Source: Trichomonas vaginalis G3
Lineage: Eukaryota; Parabasalia; Trichomonadida; Trichomonadidae
Reading direction: 5' to 3'
Length of the DNA stretch: 64,000 bases
Assembly: GCF_026262505.1 (NCBI RefSeq)
Contig: NC_067204.1
Location: forward strand, 21,173,300-21,237,299
The notes under the pieces were generated by a model. The model searched no databases, had not been told where the DNA came from, and was given only the letters and a program-made list of their open reading frames with translations. Below, in pieces: positions 19,357 through 29,600 of the stretch. The position numbers and the translations under genes are program-made. The stretch's first letter is position 1. Each line of letters opens with the position of its first letter.

Positions 19357-19372
19357 AGGTGAGATCTCACCT
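19357..19372. promoter_or_regulatory. Operator-like palindrome 1
   Basis: A perfect 16-bp palindrome, AGGTGAGATCTCACCT, flanked by extra half-sites GGTGAAG (left) and TCACCTC twice (right, to 19398). It lies about 110 bp before the start of the 317-aa gene. Related sites stand at 20464-20477 and 21314-21325. Confidence 0.65.
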
Positions 19373-19478
19373 AATTTTTCACCTCTTTTTTCACCTCTTG
19401 AATTTTCATGAATTTTCCCGAAATAAAAAATAAAACTAACTTTATTTTTTTTTATTTTTTTATTTTGTATGTAAAGAT

Positions 19479-20432
19479 ATGATTTCAACAATCGGCACAA
19501 CAGCAATACAAGCCGCGAACGGCGGGACTCTGTCCACAACTACAGCACCAAACTCTTTAGTCATGAATCCAACATCTATGTTAGTAGAGATGAAAAGCTT
19601 CATTCCTTCTTCATATACTTTTGAAACAAAAATCCAGAAGATAAAGCAAGAACTTTTAACAAGTAATTTAGACTGTAGTGCGAAAGATGAAACAAATGAA
19701 CAGTATCTTTATGAAATGCAGGACATTATTGACCATTTACCTAAACTACCTGAAATCCAACAACAAAAACTAACTATTCATGAATTCGATGAAATAGAAG
19801 TGAAACCAACTGACTCAGTAGAAATAAAGAAGTTCATTCGTAAGGTAAATTATGAATTCCTTGGTTTTCATTGCAACCATAAAGTTATGGACAAAGATTG
19901 CGACATGGTTTATAAAAACATTTCTGACATATATAAATCTGAAGAATTTAAGACCTACGATAACTTTGTTTCATTAGTTGCAAAATGTGTTTGGGAAATA
20001 AGAGATAAAGATAGAAGAGGCAAAGTATGGAACGAACAGATAAAACCAGCAGCTTTTGAGTTAAAGAAAACCATTGACGCCTTAGTTGTTCTAGCAGGTC
20101 AAATTTCAATGTATAACGCAAAAATGAACCCACAATGTTCTAAATGTAAAGCAGCAATAAGGAAATATAACTATTCTGTCAAAGAGATAGAAAGAATGAG
20201 AAACGACTATGCAGATTTAAAGAAAGAAGCAGAAGATAAAATGGACATGTTAGAATTTCTGAACAAAAACTATCCAACTGCTGACGATTTCCTTCTATCT
20301 GACGTCAAGAAGAAGTATAAAGAAACTTTCGGCATAGTTAAAACTTTTGACATACTGACAGAAGAAATAGAAGCTACAAAACTGTTTAGAATTTCAAATA
20401 TACATCGTACAATTCATGTAAAACGCTTATAA
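19479..20432 (+). CDS. Unknown cassette protein with Cys motif and coiled coil (317 aa)
   Basis: The first gene of the replication/regulation cassette. The N-terminus is Thr and Ala-rich. The middle has GFHCNHKVMDKDC and later NPQCSKCKAAI (about residues 220-230), a possible metal site, followed by a helix (about 230-265) likely to coil. No family is recognised. The leader ATTTTTTTATTTTGTATGTAA is shared almost exactly with the KilA-N gene downstream, so the two are probably co-regulated. A DNA-binding or replication accessory role is plausible from context only. Confidence 0.55.
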   Translation: MISTIGTTAIQAANGGTLSTTTAPNSLVMNPTSMLVEMKSFIPSSYTFETKIQKIKQELLTSNLDCSAKDETNEQYLYEMQDIIDHLPKLPEIQQQKLTIHEFDEIEVKPTDSVEIKKFIRKVNYEFLGFHCNHKVMDKDCDMVYKNISDIYKSEEFKTYDNFVSLVAKCVWEIRDKDRRGKVWNEQIKPAAFELKKTIDALVVLAGQISMYNAKMNPQCSKCKAAIRKYNYSVKEIERMRNDYADLKKEAEDKMDMLEFLNKNYPTADDFLLSDVKKKYKETFGIVKTFDILTEEIEATKLFRISNIHRTIHVKRL

Positions 20433-20463
20433 AATAACAGGTGAAAAAACAGGTGAGAAAACG

Positions 20464-20477
20464 GGTGAGATCTCACC
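20464..20477. promoter_or_regulatory. Operator-like palindrome 2
   Basis: A perfect 14-bp palindrome, GGTGAGATCTCACC, preceded by two AGGTGA half-sites (about 20439 and 20451) and followed by TTCACCT. It lies between the 317-aa gene and the KilA-N gene, about 120 bp before the latter's start. This is the same spacing as palindrome 1 to its gene. Confidence 0.65.
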
Positions 20478-20596
20478 ACTTCACCTAAACATTATTTTTG
20501 CTGAAAAATGACCAAATTTCATGAATTTCCTTAAGACAGAAAAAATAAAGTTAGTTTTATTTTTTTTATTTTTTTATTTTGTATGTAAGAACAGAA

Positions 20597-21259
20597 ATGT
20601 CAGTCGAAGCAAAAACATTCACTAACAAATCTAATGGCGAAACATTCACAAAAGGCACTTATAACGGTATTGAAGTCTTACGTAGAGACAAGGATGGTTA
20701 TATAAATGCAACAAATATGTGTCAGCAGTTTAGGAAAGACTTTAGAAAGTTGTTGGAAAATAAGTCCTGGGAAGAGTATTATAAGGCATTTTGTGAAGAA
20801 TATAGCAACCGCCGGAATTCCGGCGGTTGGTTTTTATACAAAATTCATGCAGGAATTCCTGATGAAATCAGACAGGTTAGAGGAACGTATGTAGACCCAA
20901 GACTTATAAACTATATAACAATGTGGGCTTCTCCAAAATATTGCATAGCAGTTGGAAAAATTATGGACTCCATAGACAAGAAAGTTCATGAGAAGTTAGA
21001 TGAAGAAGAACTCGAAGATACAGTGGAGAATGCTAAACCTTTGTTCGAAGAAGAAGTTGGAAAAATGTGTGAAAAACAATTAGAACATGAACGTGAGATA
21101 TGTTATGGTTATAGAAATTCTCCATACGAACTAGACCAATGGGAACAAGAAGATTTAAAGAGAGAATTTAGAGAATATGAACTCGCTAAGATAGCATTTG
21201 AAGCTGCAGAAAAGAAGTTAAAAGTTTGGGGTCGTTTTGTAAAAAAATATTGTGAGTAA
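20597..21259 (+). CDS. KilA-N domain DNA-binding protein (220 aa)
   Basis: A KilA-N domain at about residues 15-120: EVLRRDKDGYINATNMC, then GTYVDPRLINYITMWASPKYC. The C-terminal part is a charged helix, likely a coiled coil. KilA-N proteins of phages and large DNA viruses bind DNA and often act as regulators. The start chosen is MSVEAK at 20597, because the preceding TTTTGTATGTAA is leader sequence shared with the gene at 19479; an in-frame ATG at 20579 would add six residues. Operator-like palindromes lie on both sides, which suggests self-regulation. A 24-bp perfect palindrome sits inside the coding region. Confidence 0.85.
   Translation: MSVEAKTFTNKSNGETFTKGTYNGIEVLRRDKDGYINATNMCQQFRKDFRKLLENKSWEEYYKAFCEEYSNRRNSGGWFLYKIHAGIPDEIRQVRGTYVDPRLINYITMWASPKYCIAVGKIMDSIDKKVHEKLDEEELEDTVENAKPLFEEEVGKMCEKQLEHEREICYGYRNSPYELDQWEQEDLKREFREYELAKIAFEAAEKKLKVWGRFVKKYCE
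20806..20829. repeat. Perfect 24-bp G+C-rich palindrome inside the KilA-N gene
   Basis: The left half is CAACCGCCGGAA and the right half is its exact reverse complement. It codes for part of SNRRNSGGWF between the two halves of the KilA-N domain. Fifteen of 24 positions would be far below this G+C level in surrounding DNA, so chance is unlikely. It could be a short inserted palindrome or a binding site. Confidence 0.7.
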
Positions 21260-21313
21260 AATGAACCATTTATTTTTATTGAATTCACCAAAAATAAAGT
21301 TTATGTTAGAATG

Positions 21314-21325
21314 TTAGATCTAACC
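21314..21325. promoter_or_regulatory. Operator-like palindrome 3
   Basis: A perfect 12-bp palindrome, GTTAGATCTAAC, with extra half-sites ATGTTAGA before it and TTCTAACCTCAT after it. It keeps the AGATCT core and half-site layout of sites 1 and 2 but with changed outer bases. It lies behind the KilA-N gene, about 480 bp before the primase-helicase gene. Confidence 0.55.
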
Positions 21326-21402
21326 TCATTTCTAACCTCATGACATTTTGACAACATAGTGGGAAATATGATGTTATTGTTAATGTTATCATTAATGCTT
21401 CG

Positions 21403-21735
21403 GGTTATTCAATAATGACTTATTTTTGAAGAACTGAAGGTGTCACCATGTCACCATGTGTCACCAGGTCATTTAACTTCTCTGAAAAAATGAGACAACA
21501 TGACATTTTGACAACATCATGGGAAATAAATGTTTACGTACATGTTTTGTCGAAACTTCTTCGTAATGAGTGTAAATGAACCAAAAATAATGTTTACGTT
21601 CATGTTTGACAACATCATGGGTTATTCAATAATGACTTATTTTTGAAGAACTGAAGGTGTCACCATGTCACCATGTGTCACCAGGTCATTTAACTTCTCT
21701 GAAAAAATGAGACAACATGACATTTTGACAACATT
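21403..21735 (+). repeat. Iteron-like repeat, forward copies 2 and 3
   Basis: Two nearly identical ~120-bp units, 21403-21528 and 21619-21735, with the same core as 19172-19296 (AATAATGACTTATTTTTGAA ... GACAACATGACATTTTGACA). They lie directly before the primase-helicase gene. Between them are shorter partial words (AAATAATGTTTACGTTCATG). An origin or enhancer role is inferred. Confidence 0.75.
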
Positions 21736-21806
21736 TACGAAAATTTGATGCAGCCCAAAAATAAAGTTAGTTTTAAAATTATTTTTATTTTTTTATTCCT
21801 ATATAA

Positions 21807-24116
21807 ATGACAGCAACAAACAACAACAACTATATCGTTTCTGATGAACAAGTTATTGATTCATTAGCTGAGGAATTAGTTGTGACAGAAACTAAAACCT
21901 TCAACGAAAGAATTGGTGAAAACAAGATTGATTTACATAACTACCTCAAACATGATGGAGGAAGAGGAAGGAAAACTGGCACAGCTTTATTAGTAATTAA
22001 AATTTCAAATTTAACGATTATAGATGTTGATATCAATAAATCGTACAATGATGAACTTAAAGAAACAGTTAGAAAAGACATTTTATCAAAACTTTCGGAT
22101 AAAGATGTTATTGTTAAAACCGCTTCAGGAGGTCTTCACATTTATTGCAACACTAATTTCTTCTATGCAGTTTCGAACAGAATGATTAAATGTTATTCCT
22201 GCAATGATTATGATATTGATATCATGACTTCTATTGATGATTCAAAGCGTTCATTAGTAGTTATGGCTGATTCAAGAGTTCGAAAGAATGCAACAGAACC
22301 AATCAATACATACTCATTCATTCGTGGAAGTTATGATTCAACATTAACTAGAACAGTGAATGATATATTAAATGATTTGAATATTAAGGTAAGAGTTGAA
22401 CAGAAGAGCGAAGAAATAAAGAGTATAATGAATGAAAACAAAGATGTAAACATTGACGATAAACTTGCCCAGAGCATAGTTGATGGCATCTGTGATTTTG
22501 AAGTACATAATGATGGTGGAAACATGAATTTAGAAAAAGAAGTTACATTATTCACACTGTTTCAAGCTATTAATTCGTTACCTAATCATTTGATTAATGA
22601 AGCATACGATAACGTTTATAACTTCTGCAATTTAACTGAAAATGCAAAAAGTAATTTTGAAAAAGCACGTAGTAGATATGCACATTTAATGACTTCTCCA
22701 TTTGTTTTGGTGAAGATTCTAAAACTTTATCAAAAGGAATATTATGATGAATATGTTTTACCTTTATTACGTAAGCCAAAAATAACATTTGATATCAAAC
22801 TTGATGACTCGTTTTTGATAACAGATATTAGACGCAAGGCTGAAAATCATCAGTATAAAAACAGTTCTGAAGTAATTGAGGATTTATCACGTGTAATTCG
22901 TTTTGTATATTGTGGAAACAAATACTTCATTCAGAAAGATTACAACATACACGACAAAATGAATCAAATATCATTTGTTCTTCAGTCAAACATGAAAGAG
23001 TCACTCAAAATGATTAAATTATTTAAAGAAGAAGGTAAAACCATAACAGCATGGGATGTACTACTAAATCAATTGTCTTCATTAACCGTTAAGGGTGTTT
23101 GCTTTAAATCTGATTCTCCAGATGTTTTCTCAACGTTTCAGGGTTATAAATACAACATTCTTGAAAAGCCTGATTACTCAAAAATTGAGATGTTTATGAA
23201 TTTCATTAAAGAAGCCATTTGTGATAATAACGATGAAGTGTATAAATACCTTCTCGGCTGGATTGCATCAATGATTCAACATCCTGGAATCAAGAATGAA
23301 ACAGCAATTATTTTGAAAGGACTTCAGGGAACAGGTAAAAACAGATTTACAGACATTATTTCTGAACTTCTCGCAGGTTATTCATGTAAAAACATTACTG
23401 AAATAAGTGAGCTAACGGGTAATTTCAACTCAGTAGTTGAAAATAAAATGTTTCTTGTACTTAATGAACTCAAGAATGTAGGTGAAGACAGACTCGCAAA
23501 CTTCAACGCTTTGAAATCAATTATAACGGATAATGAGATTAGAATTAATGAAAAGAATCAACCCAGAAGAACTGCTCAGAATGTTGCAAACTTCATTTTC
23601 GTAACTAATAACGTTTACCCTGTCAAAATTGAAGTTGGAGACAGAAGATACGTAGTTTTAAGGGTTAATGGTAAATTCAAGGGTCAATTTGATTACTTCA
23701 AGAATTTAATGGATTCATGCACAAAGGAATTTTATGATAACCTTTTAACATATTTTATGCAATATGACCTTTCATCATTTAATGTACGAATCATTCCGAT
23801 GACTGAAGCCAAACAAGATTTAATCGAGTTATCAACAAATCCTTTAGATGTATGGATAAATACACATTATGATGAATTGTGTGCAGGTATGACGTGTAAA
23901 AATGCTCTATTCTGCAAACCATCAGACATGAAAGACAAGAATTTCCAAATGAGCATTAAGGATAAATGTGATAGGAAACAGGTAAGAATAGATGGTAAAC
24001 AAACATGGTGTTATGTTTTGAAAGAAGAACTGAAAGGATTATATAAACAAGTTGAACCAAACGATAATGAGGATTCATTTACTGACGATGAAATACCTGT
24101 AAATGATGCTTTATAA
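21807..24116 (+). CDS. Primase-polymerase / SF3 helicase, D5-like (769 aa)
   Basis: The N-terminal primase-polymerase-like domain has IIDVDINK at about residues 71-78 (metal-binding Asp pair) and KTASGGLHIYC at about 103-113. The C-terminal superfamily-3 helicase has Walker A LKGLQGTGKN at about 502-511, Walker B FLVLNELKN at about 547-555 and motif C FIFVTNN at about 598-604. A winged tail follows. Such proteins start and unwind DNA replication in virophages, PLVs and large DNA viruses. Most Polintons lack them. The frame is whole. Iteron-like repeats flank it on both sides. Confidence 0.88.
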   Translation: MTATNNNNYIVSDEQVIDSLAEELVVTETKTFNERIGENKIDLHNYLKHDGGRGRKTGTALLVIKISNLTIIDVDINKSYNDELKETVRKDILSKLSDKDVIVKTASGGLHIYCNTNFFYAVSNRMIKCYSCNDYDIDIMTSIDDSKRSLVVMADSRVRKNATEPINTYSFIRGSYDSTLTRTVNDILNDLNIKVRVEQKSEEIKSIMNENKDVNIDDKLAQSIVDGICDFEVHNDGGNMNLEKEVTLFTLFQAINSLPNHLINEAYDNVYNFCNLTENAKSNFEKARSRYAHLMTSPFVLVKILKLYQKEYYDEYVLPLLRKPKITFDIKLDDSFLITDIRRKAENHQYKNSSEVIEDLSRVIRFVYCGNKYFIQKDYNIHDKMNQISFVLQSNMKESLKMIKLFKEEGKTITAWDVLLNQLSSLTVKGVCFKSDSPDVFSTFQGYKYNILEKPDYSKIEMFMNFIKEAICDNNDEVYKYLLGWIASMIQHPGIKNETAIILKGLQGTGKNRFTDIISELLAGYSCKNITEISELTGNFNSVVENKMFLVLNELKNVGEDRLANFNALKSIITDNEIRINEKNQPRRTAQNVANFIFVTNNVYPVKIEVGDRRYVVLRVNGKFKGQFDYFKNLMDSCTKEFYDNLLTYFMQYDLSSFNVRIIPMTEAKQDLIELSTNPLDVWINTHYDELCAGMTCKNALFCKPSDMKDKNFQMSIKDKCDRKQVRIDGKQTWCYVLKEELKGLYKQVEPNDNEDSFTDDEIPVNDAL

Positions 24117-24160
24117 AGTATGATTGGAATTTATTTTTGCCTTCCTCTTTTTCGTACCTG

Positions 24161-24561
24161 TGTTGTTGTCAAAATGTCATGTTGTCTCATTTTTTCAGAG
24201 AAGTTAAATGACCTGGTGACACATGGTGACCTGGTGACACCTTCAGTTCTTCAAAAATAAGTCATAACTGCCTTCCTCCTGTGTTGTTGTCAAAATGTCA
24301 TGTTGTCTCATTTTTTCAGAGAAGTTAAATGACCTGGTGACACATGGTGACCTGGTGACACCTTCAGTTCTTCAAAAATAAGTCATAACTGCCTTCCTCC
24401 TGTGTTGTTGTCAAAATGTCATGTTGTCTCATTTTTTCAGAGAAGTTAAATGACCTGGTGACACATGGTGACCTGGTGACACCTTCAGTTCTTCAAAAAT
24501 AAGTCATAACTGCCTTCCTCTTTTTCGTACCTGTGTTGTTGTCAAAATGTCATGTTGTCTC
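24161..24561 (-). repeat. Inverse tandem iteron array (about 3.3 units)
   Basis: TGTTGTTGTCAAAATGTCAT recurs at 24161, 24282, 24403 and 24533, giving spacings of 121, 121 and 130 bp. The units are the reverse complement of the forward copies at 19172, 21403 and 21619. Units are almost identical, so the array is recent or kept uniform. The cassette is thus framed by the same repeat in opposite directions. Confidence 0.85.
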
Positions 24562-24604
24562 AAACTTTAGAACGGCATAATTTAAATTTTTATTTTTATC
24601 ATAA

Positions 24605-24769
24605 ATGAATACCCCACAAGCTCAAAATTTACCACGAATCATAACAAGGGAGGAAATGATAAAAATGATGCAAGAACATGTTAAAAATAACAAACCACTA
24701 AAATTGAGAAAATGTGGTTATGCAGTAATGATGGAAAGAGAGATGTTGTCGAAGAGGAATAAAAATTAA
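24605..24769 (+). CDS. Small basic element B protein (54 aa)
   Basis: A 54-residue frame (MNTPQAQNLPRIITREEMIKMM ... MLSKRNKN), helical and basic. Its ATG follows TTTTTATTTTTATCATAA, the standard leader of this element, which is why it is called. It ends overlapping the convergent gene at 24766 by four bases. No family is recognised. Confidence 0.5.
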   Translation: MNTPQAQNLPRIITREEMIKMMQEHVKNNKPLKLRKCGYAVMMEREMLSKRNKN

Positions 24770-25029
24770 ATTTGGATTGAGTTTAAAAATTCATCTTTAT
24801 TAAATTCATCTCTTCCAACCAATTTATTTATTCTATTAAATTCTTTTATTTTTGCTTCACTCAGTTTAATGATTGAACGGTAAGTTTCTAATTTTTCGAT
24901 TATTTCTTTATTGTTTTCAACCCCACCGCATTGCGACTTCTTTTTGTAATAGCATATTTTTGATTTAATTCTGTTTAGTTTCTTTTTATATTCATTGTCT
25001 GGACTCTTGACTGCTTTGTTGTCACTCAT
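24766..25029 (-). CDS. Small lysine-rich coiled-coil protein (87 aa)
   Basis: A highly charged protein (MSDNKAVKSPDNEYKKKLNRIKSKICYYKKK...) with a likely helix over residues 45-75. It is the outermost gene of the leftward block that includes integrase and polymerase. The leader TTTTTTTTATTTCGTAAGAA is of the element type. A DNA-binding role is possible from charge only. Confidence 0.5.
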   Translation of the reverse strand: MSDNKAVKSPDNEYKKKLNRIKSKICYYKKKSQCGGVENNKEIIEKLETYRSIIKLSEAKIKEFNRINKLVGRDEFNKDEFLNSIQI

Positions 25030-25049
25030 TTCTTACGAAATAAAAAAAA

Positions 25050-26521
25050 TTAAATATTATTTAAATATAATGGAGTAATAAAATAAATCGGAATTTCTAT
25101 TAATTTCTTGTCAACTTCAACTAATGCATTGCCGTTAATATATCTAACAAATTCAGCTATTGTGTCAAATCTTCGTCTTCTTTTTGTCATTGATTTATCA
25201 GTTTTTCCATAATCGAGATGAATCAAAACTTTATCCCTTGTTTAAAATTCATGAGCCCCGAATTAATTTGTTCACGTTTAACATCATTTAACCTTTCCAT
25301 TTGCTTTCTAATATATTCCCATTCTTTTGAAATATCATTTTTCATTTCCACCGGTTTCATGTTTATTGTTCTATGCCATGTATTATTGTAATAATATACT
25401 AACTGTTGTATGATGGAGTCATGATTTCCATCCCAGTATATCTGACCGTTAACCCCTAACGCATCTCTAAGAGTTCTCATTACTGCATCAACTATTTTAT
25501 TATGAAACGTATATGGAGAGGATGAGAAGAAAAAATTAATTTGTGGGAAATAATGAGTCATAGCTGCCTGAAATCCTTTATCACCATCACCCCTGATATT
25601 ATCTACTCTTTCATGATCTAGTAAGTATTGAATAGCTCTTCTTGTTTCCTGTTCTGTTTTCCCTTTCACCGGAATGCAATATAAATATCTAGTGTTAATG
25701 TTAATGGCAAATAAATAAGTAACGTTTCCTTTTGAATATTCCAGATGATCGATTTCGTATGAATATGGATATGGAGCAAATGAAGGGCGACTAAATTTTT
25801 CCTTTAACGGTTGAATTTTCGGGTCAATTGGTTTATTTAATATCTTGAAATCCTTTTTAAAATCTTTTTGCTTCTTTAATGTTTGAAATGGATATAATAA
25901 AGTGAATGATGAAGGATTAACTGAAGGAGGAGGCGGTACTGTCGTTGGAGGTTTAATTTTATCTGCTTTGATTTTGGATTTCATTCCTTCCTTCATTAAT
26001 TCTGGATGTATTCTATTCATTTGTTTTAAATATGCTGTATATAAAGGTTTGATATACTTTCCCGCTTCGAGTTTATGTTGAAGGATGAATTCCAAAAGTT
26101 GATCTTCATTTAAAAGTCGGGCTGAATATGGTTTAACTAATGAATCATAAATTAAAGCTTGTGCATCATTTATGGTCTGAAGGACATGGGTGTTTTGTGG
26201 CTCAGGATTATATAATTTATATAATTCATCAATATCTTCTTCTGTTAATACTTTATTTTTGAAATCTTTCAACTGTTTAAGTTGTGATTTAGTTTTTCCC
26301 TTTGAATATTCATTATTTTTAATTTTGTCTTTAATTTTAGAAATTATTTGATCATGATATTTCAAAATTTCATTTTTATAATATGGATAATAATATTCCA
26401 TATCATCACCCGTTATATTGTTATCATATTTTTGGAGATATGCTTTTAAATCATAATAATCAAGAAAATTTTGATTAAGTACTAAATCAACAATTAAAAT
26501 TTTTAAATCTGTGTTATCCAT
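25050..26521 (-). pseudogene. Retroviral-type integrase of element B (fossil)
   Basis: The N-terminal half is helical and charged (about residues 1-190), with a proline-rich linker (TTVPPPPSVNPSS). The rve catalytic core follows (about 265-385): YEIDHLEYSKGNVTYLFAININTRYLY, NIRGDGDKGFQAAM and the NKIVDAVMRTLRD helix. A C-terminal SH3/chromo-type extension (TKRRRRFDTIAEFVRYING region) follows near 25100-25200. The enzyme would insert element DNA and make the 6-bp duplication seen here. The gene is broken, about once. It is transcribed in the same direction as the polymerase. Confidence 0.85.
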
Positions 26522-26609
26522 TTATATAAAAATAAAATCAATGTTTTAAGGGTGCCCACCTCTTTGTCTCTTCTGTGGCATTTCATTAAAAATAAAATTT
26601 TAAATTGTA

Positions 26610-29600
26610 TTAAATAAATGGCATACAACATCCATTTTCACAACATACAGCCTTAGTGTGTGCTCCTGTTAATGCAGTCTTACCAATTGTTAAGCGAGTC
26701 ATTGACCCGTTTTTAAGTTGTAAATTAATATTCTGACCATCAAATATCAATTTATCATTTATTATATCTAAATAATTTTTAGGTGTTAATTGTTTATTTT
26801 GTCGTAAACTAACACCTTTCATTTTTTGTGCAATCTTTTTAAAATCACTTCCATCAATTGAACCGTTGAATGATGTATAACACTTAGGACATAAAGCAAC
26901 CATGTTATCACCTTGTTTCTCATTGCTAAACCCAATAATTTTTTCTCATGTGCTTTTTCTTCAGCTTTATTCTTTAATTTAGGTTTAAATTTCTCATCAA
27001 AACAGAAGAAATCAAATGGTGCGAATTTGAAAATGTTTTTATCATAAAATTGTTTATCAGTAACAATTGCTTGAAATGCTTGAGTGTTAGGAAGACTTGG
27101 ATCGCCAGCGATTGCCCAATAAGATGAATCAGTATCACCTTCAATGAAATGAAAACGATTAACATTCATACATTTATACATAAAATCATAAATGAAAACC
27201 AAATACCAGTATTTAGCATTATCTAAAGTGAAGAATGCCTCTTGTAAACATGTATCACATCTATAAAATCTATCTTTAAGCATCACTTGATACGTATCTT
27301 CACCTATTTCTCTTATGTTTTTAAACTTATTTGACATACATGCAACGCGTGACTTCTGTGCATTCATTATTTTAGTCTTTGCGTAATTTTGTGTATTCAT
27401 TGCATCGTAACCATATGATCCATTAAGTGAAATCTTGCAAAATAAACTTTTTCCTTTATTTCCTTCTAATTCAGCCTTTTGTCTTTCGTTCATAAATTTG
27501 TTCGCAAATTCATTAAAACAAGTGTTTTTAGTAAATGTTAAAATTGATTGAATATCATCAATGATAAAATGAAATCTGTCGATTAGATACCAAAGATAAT
27601 AAGAAGAAAATGGTTGATATTGGTTGTGTGTTGATGCTAACTGAGTTAATTTCCTCTGTTTCTGGTCAACCGGTAGATTGTTTGATTTCATGTAATTATA
27701 CATAAAACTGCCAATTGTTTTTTCATCTGTGATAATATCTAAGTTTCTTATTATCGGTAAAAAGTTTATGTAATCATTAATGTATTTTTCATCAATGTGA
27801 CCCTTTACTTCAGCCACGAATAAAGTATTTTTCTTCTTAATTATTCCCAATGCTTTTGCTTTCTTTGTTGCTGTATCACAAATGATAACACCATTCAATC
27901 TTCCCGGCATATACATTTTATGGTCAGTATATTGAATGAAATCATGAGGATTAGATGAAAATGATGAAGGATATAATGAATTAAAGTCAACACCAACGAA
28001 ATGAGTCATAATGTTGGTGGTGTCCTCATTTGATACAGTTTTAGTTTCTGGACTATATGAAAGTTTATTAATGTGTGTGATTCCTTTAAGATTTACTCTA
28101 TGTTGAACATTTGATAGACCACCAGTAATTCCATTACGGAGAATGTGATAAGCTTCAACTGAATCTAAAGTCATTGGTAAATTATTTTTTAATGCATAAT
28201 TTCTTAAATTGATTCTTAAACGTTGAACATCTTCATCTTTATTTGATTTTACGACATTACAATAACAACACATTAACTGACAATTTTCTTTGGTATGTGG
28301 TTTTTCATTATCGATTCTATCCAATGTTGGTTTATTTGCATATGTAAACGCTTTACCACACATTTTGCATTTAGATGAAAGGATTAAATCGTGATAGTAT
28401 TGAAAATCATCCATTGAAACATTATTTTTAGTATCTCTTTCCGCTTTTTCATCTTGTTTCTTATATGATTCAATTTTATATTTCCAATACTTTTTCGTTA
28501 ATTCAAAACTTGATTCTATCTTTTCCTCAAGATAGTTTTCATTAGGATTAAAGTCTTTATATGCTAAAGCGTAACGAATCATTGAAGCATTCGATGATAA
28601 AGAAAGATTATGAAGCGTGTCAATTTTATAAACAAATGTTTCTTCAATAATTTTATCAATTGGGTCAATCATAATTTCAACATCTTTATTGCAATAATGA
28701 ATAAAATATTCTAATCTATTCTTAAAATTTTTAGCATCATTGAGATATATTTGATAATCTGAATCGGATATTGTTTCTTGTGTTAATGCTGAATAAAATG
28801 AATCTTGAGTGAATGGTTCCTCTTTATATAATTCTTCTTCGTAATTTTCCCATGTGATGAATTGATAAGGGAAAAAGGATTTAACACGTGATTTATTGTT
28901 TCCGAAATCTTGAGTGAATTGGTCTAATGTCCCACCCGCTATATAATTTCTGATGTCAATAAATCTCAATTCATATGGAGCGTTTGTTTTCTTTACAATG
29001 ATTTGCTTAAATTGTGAAGAAGAACCCAGCATTGATTTTATTTTCCATTTTGCAGTGTTTAAATCACGAAGAATTAAATTTAAATCAAACTTTCCCGAAT
29101 TAAAACCTATGATATTCACTTTATTGAATTCCTCATCTAGAAGTTCTTTAAATGCTTCCTTCTGTTTTTCATTTAATGTTTGCGACTTCATTAATTCTTC
29201 ATATTGTTCAATATTTGATTTAGCAACTAATGAACAGGTTGAAAATAAAAACTCAATCCAATCAGAAATAAAAGAATCACTCGAAGTTAAGCAAAAATTC
29301 CTCGTATATGTTTTATCGTTTAATTTAACCGTTGATGATACCATGAATGGTTTTAAGTAAGCGTTTAAAGTTGCACACTCAGAAAGTTGTAATTCTTCTT
29401 TAGTCTCTAATGTTTCGAAGTCAAAAGTAATATAATATCTTGTCGGTTTATAATATTCCTGCAAATTATGAGCTAATAACCACTGATATATCTTCTGTTT
29501 CGTAATATGTGGTGCATATGGTTGCTGGATCTTTTGCAACTGAACGTCTTGAATTAATCTCCCATTATTTTCTTTACATTTCTCACAATGCTTTAAAAAT

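Noticed and set aside
24161-24561. CRISPR-like tandem repeat array
   Set aside because: The units are contiguous 121-130 bp copies without unique spacers, and the context is a eukaryotic Maverick.
26546-26581. 11-residue frame MPQKRQRGGHP between integrase and polymerase
   Set aside because: It has the element-type leader but is too short to call; it may be a leader peptide or leftover gene start.
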